A DNA stretch of 64,000 nucleotides from Tuctoria greenei (Eukaryota; Streptophyta; Magnoliopsida; Poales; Poaceae): NCBI GenBank assembly GCA_036927565.1, contig JAYESD010000001.1, positions 107,179,110 through 107,243,109 on the forward strand. The letters are read 5' to 3'. This document shows, in pieces, positions 54,601-64,000 of this stretch. The notes beneath the pieces were generated by a model that was not told the origin of the DNA, did not search any database, and saw only the letters and a list, made by a program, of their open reading frames with translations. A program made the position numbers and the translations under genes. Position 1 is the first letter of the stretch. Every line of letters starts with the position of its first letter.

Positions 54601-55564
54601 GGCTTTGACATAGAAAGCTAGCCCATGTTGGGATGAGGAATTCGCAAAAACTTCTTAAGGGCGAGCACATCCGAGGTTTGAAGAATGTTGTCTTTGAAAA
54701 GGATAGGCCATGTAGCGCACGCGAAACCAAAAAGCAAGTTGGAGCCCAACATCCATCCAAGAACATCATGACGACAACAATACAATTAGAGCTTCTACAC
54801 ATGTATCTCTTGGGTCCAATCGCCTACATAAGCATTGGCAGTAACAAATATGGTCTTGTAATTGTTGATGGTTTTTCACATTTCACTTGGGTGTTCTTTT
54901 GCATGATAAAAGAGAGACTCAAGGATTCCTCAAGAAGTTCTTGAGGAGAGATTAAAATGAGTTCTCCCCGAGGATCAAGACTATAAGGAGTGATAATGGC
55001 ACTGAATTCCAGAACACTGAAGTTGAAGAATTATCGGATGGAGAAGGCATCAAGCATGAGTTCTTGACCCCCTACTTCCATCAACAAAATGGGGTGGTCG
55101 AGAGGAAGAATAGAACTCTAATTGAGATATCAAGAATCATGCTTGATGAGTACAAGACGTCGGACCGGTTTTGGGCGAAAGTGGTTAACACCGCTTGCCA
55201 TGCCATAAACCAGTTGTACCTTCACCGCATCTTGAAGAAGACGACTTATGAACTCCTAACCTGTAACAACACCAACATCTCTTACTTTCATGTTTTTGGG
55301 AGCAAATTCTATATTCTCAACAAGAAGCCTAGGACTTCGAAGTTCGCTTCTAAGTCCAATGAGGGTTTCTTGCTTGGTTATGACTCAAACACTTACGCCT
55401 ATCGTGTCTTCAACAAATGCTCCAGAATTGTTGAAGTAGCATGTGAGGTAGTGTTTGATGAGACTAATTGCTCCCAAGTGGAGCAAGTTGATTGTCATGT
55501 GCTGGATCAAGAAGCTCCACAAGTGGTGATAGGAAGGATGGCACATGGAGACATACGACGATAA
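54601..55564 (+). pseudogene. SIRE-B integrase
   Basis: Zinc-binding segment HRKLAHVGMRNSQKLLKG then CSARE, where the second Cys is Arg. First catalytic site reads LHMYLLGP (Asp to Tyr). Second site IRSDNGTEFQNT and third site VVERKNRTLIEIS are intact. C-terminal segments FHVFGSKFYILNKK and GFLLGYDSNTYAYRVF follow. Breaks near 54607, 54945 and 55030. Two zinc or catalytic residues lost makes it inactive. Confidence 0.88.
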
Positions 55565-55800
55565 GAACAACCTCAAGACTTAAGTGATCATCCTACACAT
55601 CAAGCAAGCTCTTCCTCAAATAATCAAACTCAAGACCCCCAAGATGCGCTCCAAGAAGGTGAAAATGGAGGCATCGATCAAGGGGGAGACGAAGAAAATG
55701 AGGAAGATGAAGATGAAGACCCAAGGCCTCAAGCATCTCAACCAAGAGTGCATCAAAGTGTTCAACGGGACCATCCCGTTGACAACATTCATGGAGACAT
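55565..55800 (+). pseudogene. SIRE-B integrase-RT linker
   Basis: Gln/Glu/Lys-rich, decayed. Matches the place of the SIRE-A linker at 19701-19984. No motif. Confidence 0.5.
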
Positions 55801-56860
55801 CTCCAAGGGGTTAACTACTCGATCTCGTGTTGCAGACTTTTGTGAACATTATGCTTTTGTTTCTTCTTTGGAGCCTCACAAGGTTGAAGAAGCACTATGA
55901 GATCTGGATTGGGTGATGGCCATGCAAGAAGAGCTCAACGACTTTGAAAGGAATCATGTGTGGGAGCTAGTGAAGAGGCCTAATGCGAATATTGTGGGCA
56001 CCAAGTGGGTGTTCTGCAACAAGCAAGATGAACACGGGGTGGTTACAAGGAAAAAATCAAGACTTCTGACCAAAGGTTATTCACAAGTTAAAGGTTTGGA
56101 TTTCGATGAAAACTTTGCTCCCATAGCTAGGCTTGAATACATTCGTATATTACCTGCCTTTGCTACTCAACATGATTTTAAGCTATACCAAATAGACATC
56201 AAGAGTGCATTCCTTAATGGTCCAATCAAAGAAGAGGTGTATGTGGAGCAACCCCCCCCCCCCCCGGTTTTGAAGTTTAAGACTTCCCAAACCATGTCTG
56301 CAAATCGCGTAAGGCTCTATATGGCCTCAAACAAGCTCCTAGAGCTTGGTATGAGTGCCTTAGAGATTTCTTAACTCAAAACGGTTTCAAAATTGGGAAG
56401 GCTAAATATATTTTGTTCACTAATCATTTTAATTATGATTTGTTTGTTTGCCAAATATATGTCATTGACATTATATTTGGTTCTACTAACAATGCTTTTT
56501 GTGATGAGTTTTCAAAGATAATGACCGAAAGGTTTGAGATGTCCATAATGGGGGAGTTGAAGTTCACCCTAGGTTTTCAAGTGAAGCAACTCAAGGAAGG
56601 CACATTCATTCGTCAAACAAAGTACACACAAGATATACTCAAGAAGTTTGACATGGACAAAGCAAAACCCATCAAGTCTACAATGGGAACCAATGGGCAT
56701 CTCAATTTTAATGAAGATGGTCCACGTGTGGACCAAAAGGAGTATCGCTCCATGATAGGTTCATTGCTTTACTTATGTGCATCCAGGACCTATATCATGC
56801 TTAGTCTTTTTATCTGTGCTCGATTTCAGGCCGCTCCCAAGGTGTGTTATTACTGACGTT
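55801..56860 (+). pseudogene. SIRE-B reverse transcriptase
   Basis: Begins TTRSRVADFCEHYAFVSSLE, then MQEELNDFERNHVWELVKRP, LLTKGYSQVKGLDFDENFAP and LYQIDIKSAFLNGPIKEEVY. A 14-C run (56252-56265) replaces the segment after EQPP and shifts the frame. The catalytic motif near 56460 reads YVIDIIFGS where the family has YVDDIIFGS. The thumb (GELKFTLGFQVKQLKEGTFI) is good to 56856. Confidence 0.87.
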
Positions 56861-57111
56861 AAGTGAATTCTTAGGTATTTGGTTCACACACCAAGCCTAG
56901 GACTTTGGTACCCCAAGGGCTCCAAGTTTAACCTCATTGGATATTCTGATGCGGATTAAGAGGGGTGCAAAGTTGATAGGAAGAGTACCTCTGGAACTTG
57001 CCAATTCCTTGGTAGATCTCTAGTGTCTTGGTCCTAAGAGAAACAAAACTCCATTGCTCTTTCCACAGCCGAAGCAGAGTATGTGGTCGTCGGAAGTTGT
57101 TTTGCACAACT
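56861..57111 (+). pseudogene. SIRE-B RNase H, left part
   Basis: Decayed, with frameshifts and stops. Recognisable segments are near 56935 (LIGYSDADW-like), 57000 (TCQFLGRSLVSW-like) and at the end AEYVVVGSCFAQ. Interrupted at 57111 by the solo LTR, in the codon after FAQ. Confidence 0.8.
57107..57111. repeat. Left target duplication of the solo LTR
   Basis: CAACT; the right copy at 59989-59993 is AAACT (one change). Confidence 0.75.
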
Positions 57112-57242
57112 TGTAACATCCTCATTTTCATGCATCATGCACTGCATACATTCATATATGTGTCTAATATTAATCCACATGAAAAGAAATAAGATTGAAA
57201 TTGATTTGGAACAAAACCGCACCTAAGAATTCTGGGAAGTGC

Positions 57243-57610
57243 GAACTTGTCCATTTTTTGTGCAGACTGGTCCGATTTCTCTCTGACCTCGATCGGACTT
57301 ATCCATTTTTCTACAGACTAGTCTGTTTTTGCCCCTGGACACTTTCGGACTTGACCGGTCTTGTTCGGACTAGTACGGTGTTCAAATTCAATAGGAAATT
57401 CACTAAGTCCCTGGACTTGTCCAGACTAGTACGATGTTTCAGCGGACTTGTCCGTTTTCCTCTCTAACTAAAGTCAGACATGTCCAATTTTTTTGCCAGA
57501 GTTATCCGTTTTTCCCCTTTGGATAAGTTCGGTCTTGTCCGTGTATAGTTCGAACTTGTCTGATTTCTCTTTGGACAACTTCGGACTAGTCTGGCCCTTT
57601 TCGGAGTTGT
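57243..57610. repeat. Phased palindrome array, solo LTR
   Basis: Sites start at 57243, 57264, 57295, 57315 and 57347 (intervals 21, 31, 20, 32), with more decayed sites to about 57610. Same period as in Tekay-A and SIRE-A. Confidence 0.85.
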
Positions 57611-57782
57611 CTGATATATCGCGACTCCGAGTTGATCTTTTATTTCAAGACTTGTTTCTTGGGTTTTACGTTAAGTGGGCCTAGGGAGATCGTGCCTAAC
57701 TCTCCTAGAGCCCATGTGGGACTCCAAACCGGCCTCTACTCATCTCAAACTCGAAATCCAACTAACCCTAGCCTCCACCTCT

Positions 57783-57790
57783 ATATAAAA
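57783..57790 (+). promoter_or_regulatory. TATA box in solo LTR
   Basis: TATATAAAA in the context CCTCCACCTC..., the same as in Tekay-A LTRs. It could still drive rightward transcription into SIRE-B. Confidence 0.6.
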
Positions 57791-59988
57791 AACCCCACCC
57801 CTTGGCTTAACATCTATTTGCCACTTTTCCTCAACACCTAAACCCTAGATCATGGATAGCCGCCACGAAGGAGGAAGAAGGAGATCTAAAGCAAGAAGAA
57901 GAAGAGGAGGAAACAAAAGAGGATCAAGATCTCCTTCAACATCGCGTTCTACGTCAACAATTCAACATCAAGTTCTTCATCAACCCTAGATCGGAAAGAT
58001 CGAAGTATTGCCTCCAAGATCCTTGATTCATTGGAGTTCTAAACACCTGGTATACCTTCTACATGCTTTTCCTTACGTGAATTCAACCTCGTTTCTCCAA
58101 GTTCACGTCGATCTAGAAAATCCTATTCCGCTGTTCTTGCATAGTGTGGACTTGTCCGGTCCCTAACGAACTAGTCTGATTTTTCTCGTTAATTTATGTA
58201 GAATTAATTCTAAATTAGATCGAATCAACTCCAAACCTGTATAAACTTGTTCAAAGCTATTAGAACTAGTTAGTTATCATTAAAAGCAACTCATTAACAA
58301 GTTCCACCCTGCATTTGCATCAATCATGCATATCATGTCATATTGAGTAATAATTGTGCACTCTTTGATTGTGTTTCTTGTCTTGTATGTTTCTTGTGTG
58401 GATTAGACGGATTTAGAGAGTGCCGCGGAGGATCTCTGGTACCAAGAGTTTGAAGGCTTTGACCCAAACCAATCACAAGATCAAGGCAAGTGTCCTTGAA
58501 GCATATTGATCCTATTTTTAATATAAATGTTTTGTTTGAAAACTGCATGCTTGTGTCAATTTGATTGGAATCGTATGGTAAGAAGTTTACTAGCATTTTT
58601 TAACCACCTTGTCACCTGGAATACATTGTAGAGAGTCGGGAAAGGCTTTTTACCTTTGCTTCGCTTAACTACATGGGATGGGAAAACAACTATACTATTT
58701 AATTATGCATTAGTGAGAGTATGGTTAATATGAACTAGTTAATATGATATGGTAATGGGTGATCTAAGAGAGCCTGGTATGTGGATGGGTTGGAAGTTAT
58801 GGTTGTTTTGCTTGGTTTAGATCTAAGGACCGGTTCATGCGAGAATAAGCTTGGACTACAGTGCCACCACGAGGCCAAGTATGGATGTTGTGTAACTGTT
58901 TAATTAGGGCTTTGCCAGTGCTATTTGGACCATTAAGGATGCTCGGGGAAGGGGTAGCAGGATTGAGTTTGTTGATGATTGGTGGGACTACCTTGGGATC
59001 CGAATGTCTCAAGAGGGAGCCCTTGGTTGAAGATGTGCTCAGTTGGAGGCATTACCACTGGTGGAGCCTCAGTGGAGTCTAAATAGGCTAGTAATCCCTT
59101 TGTAAAGGATATTTTGTGATCTCTTGGCCACACACCAACGGAAGTGTGTAATGTGACCGACGGGTCATGGGCATAAGGGAGGTTCTTAGTCACCGAAAGG
59201 TGATGAAATCACAAACACGTGGGTAAAGCGGTACAAATATTGCAGAGTCTAATAAAACTATCATGATAGTTGTGCTCCCAGTTATGAGCACGTGGACAAC
59301 TTCCATGATTAGAGGGAAACTTAATAATGGTTATGGTTGAGGTTTGGTTATGGTTGGTTATGGTTATGGTTTGGTAATTGTTATGGCTGGTCATGGATTA
59401 AATTTTGGTATTGGATGTGATTCATGGTAATAATCTGGAATATGGTTGATGGATATGGAATATGGATTGGTATTATGATGATTACATGGTTTATGATGGG
59501 ATTATTCACATAATCATACTATATTGCTTTTCAAATGTTTTTAATGTACTTTTCAGCACTCCACCTTTATTATATTCGTCATTTGTATCAGTTACATGTC
59601 AAACTTTCCACACTTGCTGAGTACGATATGTAGTCACCCTTGGGATTCCCCCAACAACAGTTGCAGGTCAGGATTGGGAGTATAATGATGATAATACGGA
59701 GTTTTAGGCCGTGTCTACCGTCAGCTTTTCCTATGGATTGTTGGAGTTGCGCTATAACCCTTTTGCTTAGTTGCTTATTAGTTTATTTCCACTGCATTAG
59801 TTGAACTCGTCATTAATATTAGAGCTTTTATAATAGGATATTATGAATTGTGTAACAAAAGTACTTATTTAATAATTTTAGTTGTGGTAATTGTCTGTAT
59901 ATCGTTTCTGATGCACTTGTGTATGTGTGTTGAACATCCTGGGCACACATATACTACACTTGGTTCATTTTCGGAATCGGTTATCACA

Positions 59989-60291
59989 AAACTTCTTTGG
60001 ATGCGACAAACTCTTAGGGACTATGGCATAAACTTGTGCCATATCCCCCTACTATGTGACAATGAGAGTGCCATCAAAATAGCCCACAATCCAGTTGAAC
60101 ACTCAAGGACCAAACACATCGATATTCGCCATCACTTCTTGAGAGATCACTCCATCAAAGGAGACATAGCAATTTCCCATGTGAGAACCGATAAGCAATT
60201 GGCCGAAATTTTCACGAAGCTCCTAGATGAGAAAAGATTTTGTGAACTTAGGAGTGAGCATAATATCTTAGATTCTCAAAATATGGCTTGA
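59989..60291 (+). pseudogene. SIRE-B RNase H, right part
   Basis: Continues exactly where 57111 leaves off: LLWMRQTLRDYGINLCHIPL, LLCDNESAIKIAHNPVEHSR, TKHIDIRHHFLRDHSIKGDI and DKQLAEIFTKLLDEKRFCEL. Acidic site DNES and the TKHIDIRHHF motif are intact. Ends with a normal stop after NMA. Open over its whole length. Confidence 0.92.
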
Positions 60292-60534
60292 GTCTTGCAC
60301 ATCAAATTGTTACATGTTTTGCTTCAAAATTAAAACATAATTGCTAAAAACACCTTTTCCTCAATTTTCTACAAAACTATTCTAGATTATTGAAACTTTG
60401 TGAATTATGGTCATAGTTTGATTGTTGATTGCTTACTGACCATGTTTACAAAGATCTTTTGGGAAAATATAGTCCAAAAGGATCAAATCTCTGTTGAAAA
60501 ATCAATATATATGAGTTTTTCAGCCTTTGAACCA

Positions 60535-60633
60535 GATTAGTCCGCTCCTCTGGCCGGACTAATCCAGCTAATCAGATTCGTCTAGACCCTGTTCATAGGC
60601 CGGACAAGTCCGTGTCTCCAATTAGACTAGTCC
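60535..60633. repeat. Palindrome cluster 1 in SIRE-B internal spacer
   Basis: AGATTAGTCC (60535), GGACTAATCC (60555), GGACAAGTCC (60602) and AGACTAGTCC (60624); pairs 20 and 22 bp apart. Confidence 0.75.
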
Positions 60634-61037
60634 GGCCCCTGGGGACTTAAACTCCACAGGAACCCCTTGAACGATCAATTCTATTCAAAACACACCTTGT
60701 CCTCAAAAACACGAAAAATGCCCCCAAATCGGTGATGTTCACTTCCCTCCACCAAAAATCATTTCCAATCCGTGGATTGATGCCCTAAGGTGCATTGGAA
60801 CTCGTCCCCAAGCATCCATGGCCTATTCTCATCAACATTTCATTGATTTGAAGACTTGAAGAGGTATTTTTGGTCTAACCCTAAATCCTCCAAAATTCAA
60901 TTCTTTCAGGTAATTTGATGGAACCGTCTTCACAAAAGTTGTTTTATATGTCATTGTGATTTCATACCTCAAATATTGTGACTAGATCCATAGATTTTGC
61001 AAAAATCCTCAAGATTAGGGTTCTTGTTGTGTAAATC

Positions 61038-61108
61038 GGACTAGTCCGGTCGTAGGGCAGACAAGTCTGGCTTGTACGGACTAATCCGGCCATTTGGCGG
61101 ACAAGTCA
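61038..61108. repeat. Palindrome cluster 2 in SIRE-B internal spacer
   Basis: GGACTAGTCC (61038), AGACAAGTCT (61059), GGACTAATCC (61078) and GGACAAGTCA (61099). It ends 25 bases before the post-pol frame opens. Confidence 0.8.
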
Positions 61109-61133
61109 GGATTACACAAGTGTAACTCTAACT

Positions 61134-62837
61134 TTGATCGTTTTTGTGAATTCTAACGCAATATTCTACTCCCTTGGACTCATAGGATCTCTTTTACATC
61201 ACTTCAGAGGGATTATGTTGGATTCCGACTACACACCCCTATCTGATCCCGAGACCGAGGCAGGAAGGCAAGCACTCTATCGTAGGGATCGTGAGGAGCG
61301 AGAGCTTGCTATATATTTCCTCGAATTGCAGTCTGAAGCAAGGAGAGCATTGAAGAAGCAACATGAGGCACACAACTCAACTGCTGCAGAGGTTGTCCCA
61401 AGAAAGAAGAGACTTATGACTATTGGCAAAAAAGCAAAGACTTGAGAGGCTATAAGGTCGAAGGACAATGGCAAAGCGCCAGTTTAGGAGGCACCCAAGA
61501 TGAAGGATCCTTGTGTTAGGAAGACTACAAGCAAGGCTAAAAGGGGACCCTCTCAACCCATTGGTCCCTTGAGGATGTCCTTATCTGCCAGGAACCCTAA
61601 TCGTCAAGCTTCTTTTGAAGCGAACATTTTCAAAGGCAAAAGGGCTGAGAAGGCCAGGAAACTCAGATTGGTCAATGTCTATCAACGCGAGAGGAGCACC
61701 GCATACCCTCGTTTCTGGTGTGATTTCCACTATGACTACGATAGGGCAGTCTATATGTCCAAGCAGACGCCAGTGACAGATGCCCAGTGGATTGATTGGG
61801 ACTATATGGCACAAAAGGATCACTTTGCCTTCAATGTCGTGATTGAGGCCATAGAGTGCCATGGTTTGAATGATCTTATGGATTTCCAATATGAATGGCA
61901 TGTGGAAGTCATTGCACAATTTTACTCCATAGTCTACTTTAAAACCGACGGAGATCGGAGGATCACTTGGATGACTCATGTAGAGCAATACTCCACTACT
62001 TATTGGGAGTTTGCTCAGATTCTTGACTTGGAAGATCAACTTGAGAATCATATTATCATTTCCCACCTCAAGGCAGTTGATTGGGATACATTGGATTACA
62101 TGTATCCAAGTCATGCAGTCTATGAGACTGGGCACATTTGCAACATCAAGCCCTTCTATAGTGTTTTCAACCGTGTGCTTCGGAAGACGATAGCCCCAAA
62201 ATATGGAGCTGCAGGCATCATTCAAGGAAATTTGATACACTTAATGGTGCTCATTGGTGGAGATGTCCGATTCAACGTGGTGGACTACGTCTTTGATGAC
62301 ATCTTCAATATCTCTCACACACCCAACTGATCATGTGGTTATGCTCCTTGCATCATGTTCATGATCGAGAAGTTGTCCGGGATAACCTTCAAATATGAAA
62401 TTACTCATAGAAGACTTCATCCTAAGATACCTCCTTCGGAGCCACCTGCACCTAGAAGGAAGAACGCGGATCCTCCTGCCTCATCCTCTCACATCGTGGC
62501 TTCTCACCTCCACCTCCTCCTCCTTCATCACAATCTGGCGGTGGCTTATTCAAGTGCTTCAAGGCTATTTTCACCTCTTGCCGGAAGGTGGATGTTTGAC
62601 AACGTCGCATGGAGCATCACCAAGAGAAGTATCTCAAGGCGATGTGCGACAAGCTTGAAGTCCCCATGGCTCCTGACGCAGAGAGTGATAGAGAGGATGA
62701 CTCCATTACCGGAGTTCACCACCGAAGAACTAGCTCAATTTGGTGATGTTAGCACCTCCACGGCGGCTCCATCCGAGGAAGAAGGCGATGATGAAGATGC
62801 CAATGATCCGGAGGCCATGGAGAGCGATAGTGAGTGA
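61134..62837 (+). pseudogene. SIRE-B post-pol ORF (env-position protein)
   Basis: One reading frame of about 568 codons with in-frame stops at 61443-61445, about 61485 and 62328-62330. The natural start may be the Met at 61215 (MLDSDYTPLSDPETEAG). Parts: an acidic then charged helical N-terminus, a basic linker (RKTTSKAKRGPSQPIGPL), a globular region (YPRFWCDFHYDYDRAVYMSK to RFNVVDYVFDDIFN), a Pro/Ser-rich stretch and an acidic C-terminus. SIRE elements often have an ORF here, sometimes called env-like. I see no clear signal peptide or membrane segment. The globular part distantly recalls plant transposon-associated domains; not certain. Confidence 0.7.
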
Positions 62838-63294
62838 CAACAAGGCGATGATGACGACGATGATGATGAAGAGTAGATTTTAGGGCCCTCCTTCTCTCTT
62901 TTCCATTTTGGTGTCTTGATGCCAAAGGGGGAGAGATTGGAAGGGGGTACTTAGAGTTTTAATTGTCATAGTCTTTTTTGATCCTCAGTGGACTTGTACT
63001 ATGTTTTAAAACTCTCATTTCAATTGATGTAAGACTTAATCTATGTTTCACATGTATTATTCTTAATTGTGATGATATGATTGAATTGATTTATTCATGA
63101 CGCATATTTATTGTCTTATCACAATTTATGAGCACATCACTTAGGCACCCCAACATAACATGTATATGTATGACAACCCTCTCAATTTCTCTTTCTTAAT
63201 GCATACATTGAGGGGGAGTTACTTATACACATACATGTTATGAAAACAAATTATTGTCTTTTTGTTGAAGCTTAATGTGTTGTCATTAATCACC
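62838..63294 (+). other. SIRE-B 3' spacer
   Basis: Acidic-codon tail DNA (GATGATGAC runs to 62875), then A/T-rich sequence with AAAGGGGGAGAG and TTGAGGGGGAGTT words at 62926 and 63209. These G-rich purine words look like additional polypurine tracts; no gene seen. Confidence 0.6.
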
Positions 63295-63308
63295 AAAAAG
63301 GGGCAGAT
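63295..63308 (+). other. Polypurine tract of SIRE-B
   Basis: AAAAAGGGGCAGAT directly before the 3' LTR. Confidence 0.85.
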
Positions 63309-64000
63309 TGAAAGTGCATCTAGGCATCCACGTGGGTTTTGGATGACTGATGACGACAATTACGAGAGTAATGAGATGAGTTGAACTTAAGCACAGGTGT
63401 GGTGATTAAATGAGACAAAATCCCTCAAAAATAAAAAGGATGAAACGGGCGTCGAAGACTCAAGCATAGAAATTTGGATTTCTGTTGTGTTGAGTTTAGA
63501 CTAGCTGTATCAAGTGTTAGGGTAGTTTTATCATGTGAAACGAGATCATAAGAGAGGGCTCAAAGTGGTAGTTGAGAGAAAAACCTATGTGAGAAGCCAA
63601 AATGAGCGAAAACACTCAGAGGCCGGACTAGTTCGGTCCACCAGAGTAGTCCGTTTTGTGTCGGACTAAATGTCTCTAGTCGAGTTTGGACTTGTCCATA
63701 TGGTTATACACTAGTCCGTTCTTCTCTCGGTGGGTGGATTTGGAGCTAAGTCCTGGGAGGCCAGATTTGTCCGCCACAGTGGCCGGACTAGTCCAGACCC
63801 CCCAAAGTAGTCCGTTTTGGGACGGACAAAGCATTCTGATTAAGTTTGGACTTGTTTGTTGTCATACAGACTAGTCCGTTTGATACTTAGTCGGAAAAAC
63901 CAAGCCAAGTCCTGGGAGGTCGGACTTGTTCACCCCAGTGGCTGGACTAGTCTGGGCCTACCCAGTTTAGTCTGTTTTCAGCCATACTAAACCTTTTTGA
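63309..64000 (+). repeat. SIRE-B 3' LTR (left part)
   Basis: Starts TGAAAGTGCATCTAGG and follows the 5' LTR with many base changes. Includes palindrome sites from 63628 to the window end. The right end and any target duplication lie outside. Confidence 0.9.

Larger units (their letters stand above)
57112..59988 (+). mobile_element. Solo LTR, Tekay-A-related
   Basis: 2877 bp, TGTAACATCCTC...GGTTATCACA. It is the reverse complement of the Tekay-A LTR plus-strand sequence, so in element sense it points right. No internal region. Flanked by 5-bp repeats with one mismatch. TATATAAAA at 57783-57790. It probably arose by recombination between the two LTRs of a full element. Confidence 0.9.
60292..61133 (+). 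other. SIRE-B spacer between pol and post-pol ORF
   Basis: No supported ORF. Holds two palindrome clusters: about 60535-60633 and 61038-61108 (the second spaced 21, 19 and 21). Confidence 0.7.
50457..64000 (+). mobile_element. SIRE-B: SIRE-type Ty1/Copia element, interrupted
   Basis: Order: 5' LTR (50457-52129), Met-type primer site, gag, protease, integrase, reverse transcriptase, RNase H (split by a solo LTR at 57112-59988), a long post-pol ORF, polypurine tract, and a 3' LTR from 63309 that leaves the window. The LTRs differ at many bases, so it is old. Catalytic residues of protease, integrase and reverse transcriptase are each altered. Confidence 0.9.

Noticed and set aside
61581..62240. 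Minus-strand ORF of 219 codons opposite the SIRE-B post-pol ORF
   Set aside because: Shadow of the plus-strand frame, which is longer, continues in phase on both sides and has a credible start.
1..64000. tRNA, rRNA or small-RNA genes
   Set aside because: The only tRNA-like words are the primer-binding sites of the elements. I found no cloverleaf or ribosomal RNA sequence by reading, though a covariance search was not possible.

Overview
The window is a block of nested, mostly decayed LTR retrotransposons from a plant, most likely a grass. I see no host gene, tRNA or rRNA. The grass assignment is an inference from three element types typical of grass genomes: Tat-lineage Ty3/Gypsy elements with an antisense ORF, Tekay-type chromoviruses with 2.3-2.9 kb LTRs, and SIRE-type Ty1/Copia elements. 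I use local labels: Tat-A, Tat-B, Tat-C, Tekay-A, Tekay-B, SIRE-A, SIRE-B and a Tekay solo LTR.

Layout, left to right. Tat-A (+) runs from before position 1 to 19286. It has a 5' LTR to 416, broken gag-pol at 453-4583 and an antisense ORF region at 14480-18436. Its 3' LTR is 18437-19286. Tekay-A (-, 4584-14479) sits inside Tat-A; a deletion removed one end of Tekay-A together with the end of Tat-A integrase. Tat-A is itself inserted in SIRE-A (-, 19287-25374), cutting its reverse transcriptase. SIRE-A is inserted in the reverse transcriptase of Tat-B (+, 25375-44769). Tat-B also hosts Tekay-B (-, 29270-39831), the youngest element, with 2337-bp LTRs on both sides and a perfect GTGGA target duplication. 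Tat-C (+, 44770-50456) abuts the 3' LTR of Tat-B. SIRE-B (+, from 50457 past the window end) is inserted in Tat-C integrase. A Tekay-type solo LTR (57112-59988) interrupts SIRE-B RNase H.

How the parts work. Each element family encodes Gag (particle), protease, reverse transcriptase, RNase H and integrase for copy-and-paste transposition; the Tekay elements add a C-terminal chromodomain. Most copies are dead. Tekay-B is nearly intact, with one frameshift in integrase and an extra ORF ahead of gag. The Tat elements carry an antisense ORF in which I find a 77-78 bp GT-AG intron conserved in two copies, whose removal keeps the reading frame.

The most striking signal is an array of 10-12 bp palindromes (GGACTAGTCC, GGACAAGTCC and variants). 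The sites alternate at 20-21 bp and 31-32 bp, a 52-bp period equal to whole turns of B-DNA. The same layout appears in LTRs of Tekay-type Gypsy and SIRE-type Copia elements, and short clusters occur in SIRE internal DNA. It is absent from the Tat elements and from Tekay-B as far as I can see.
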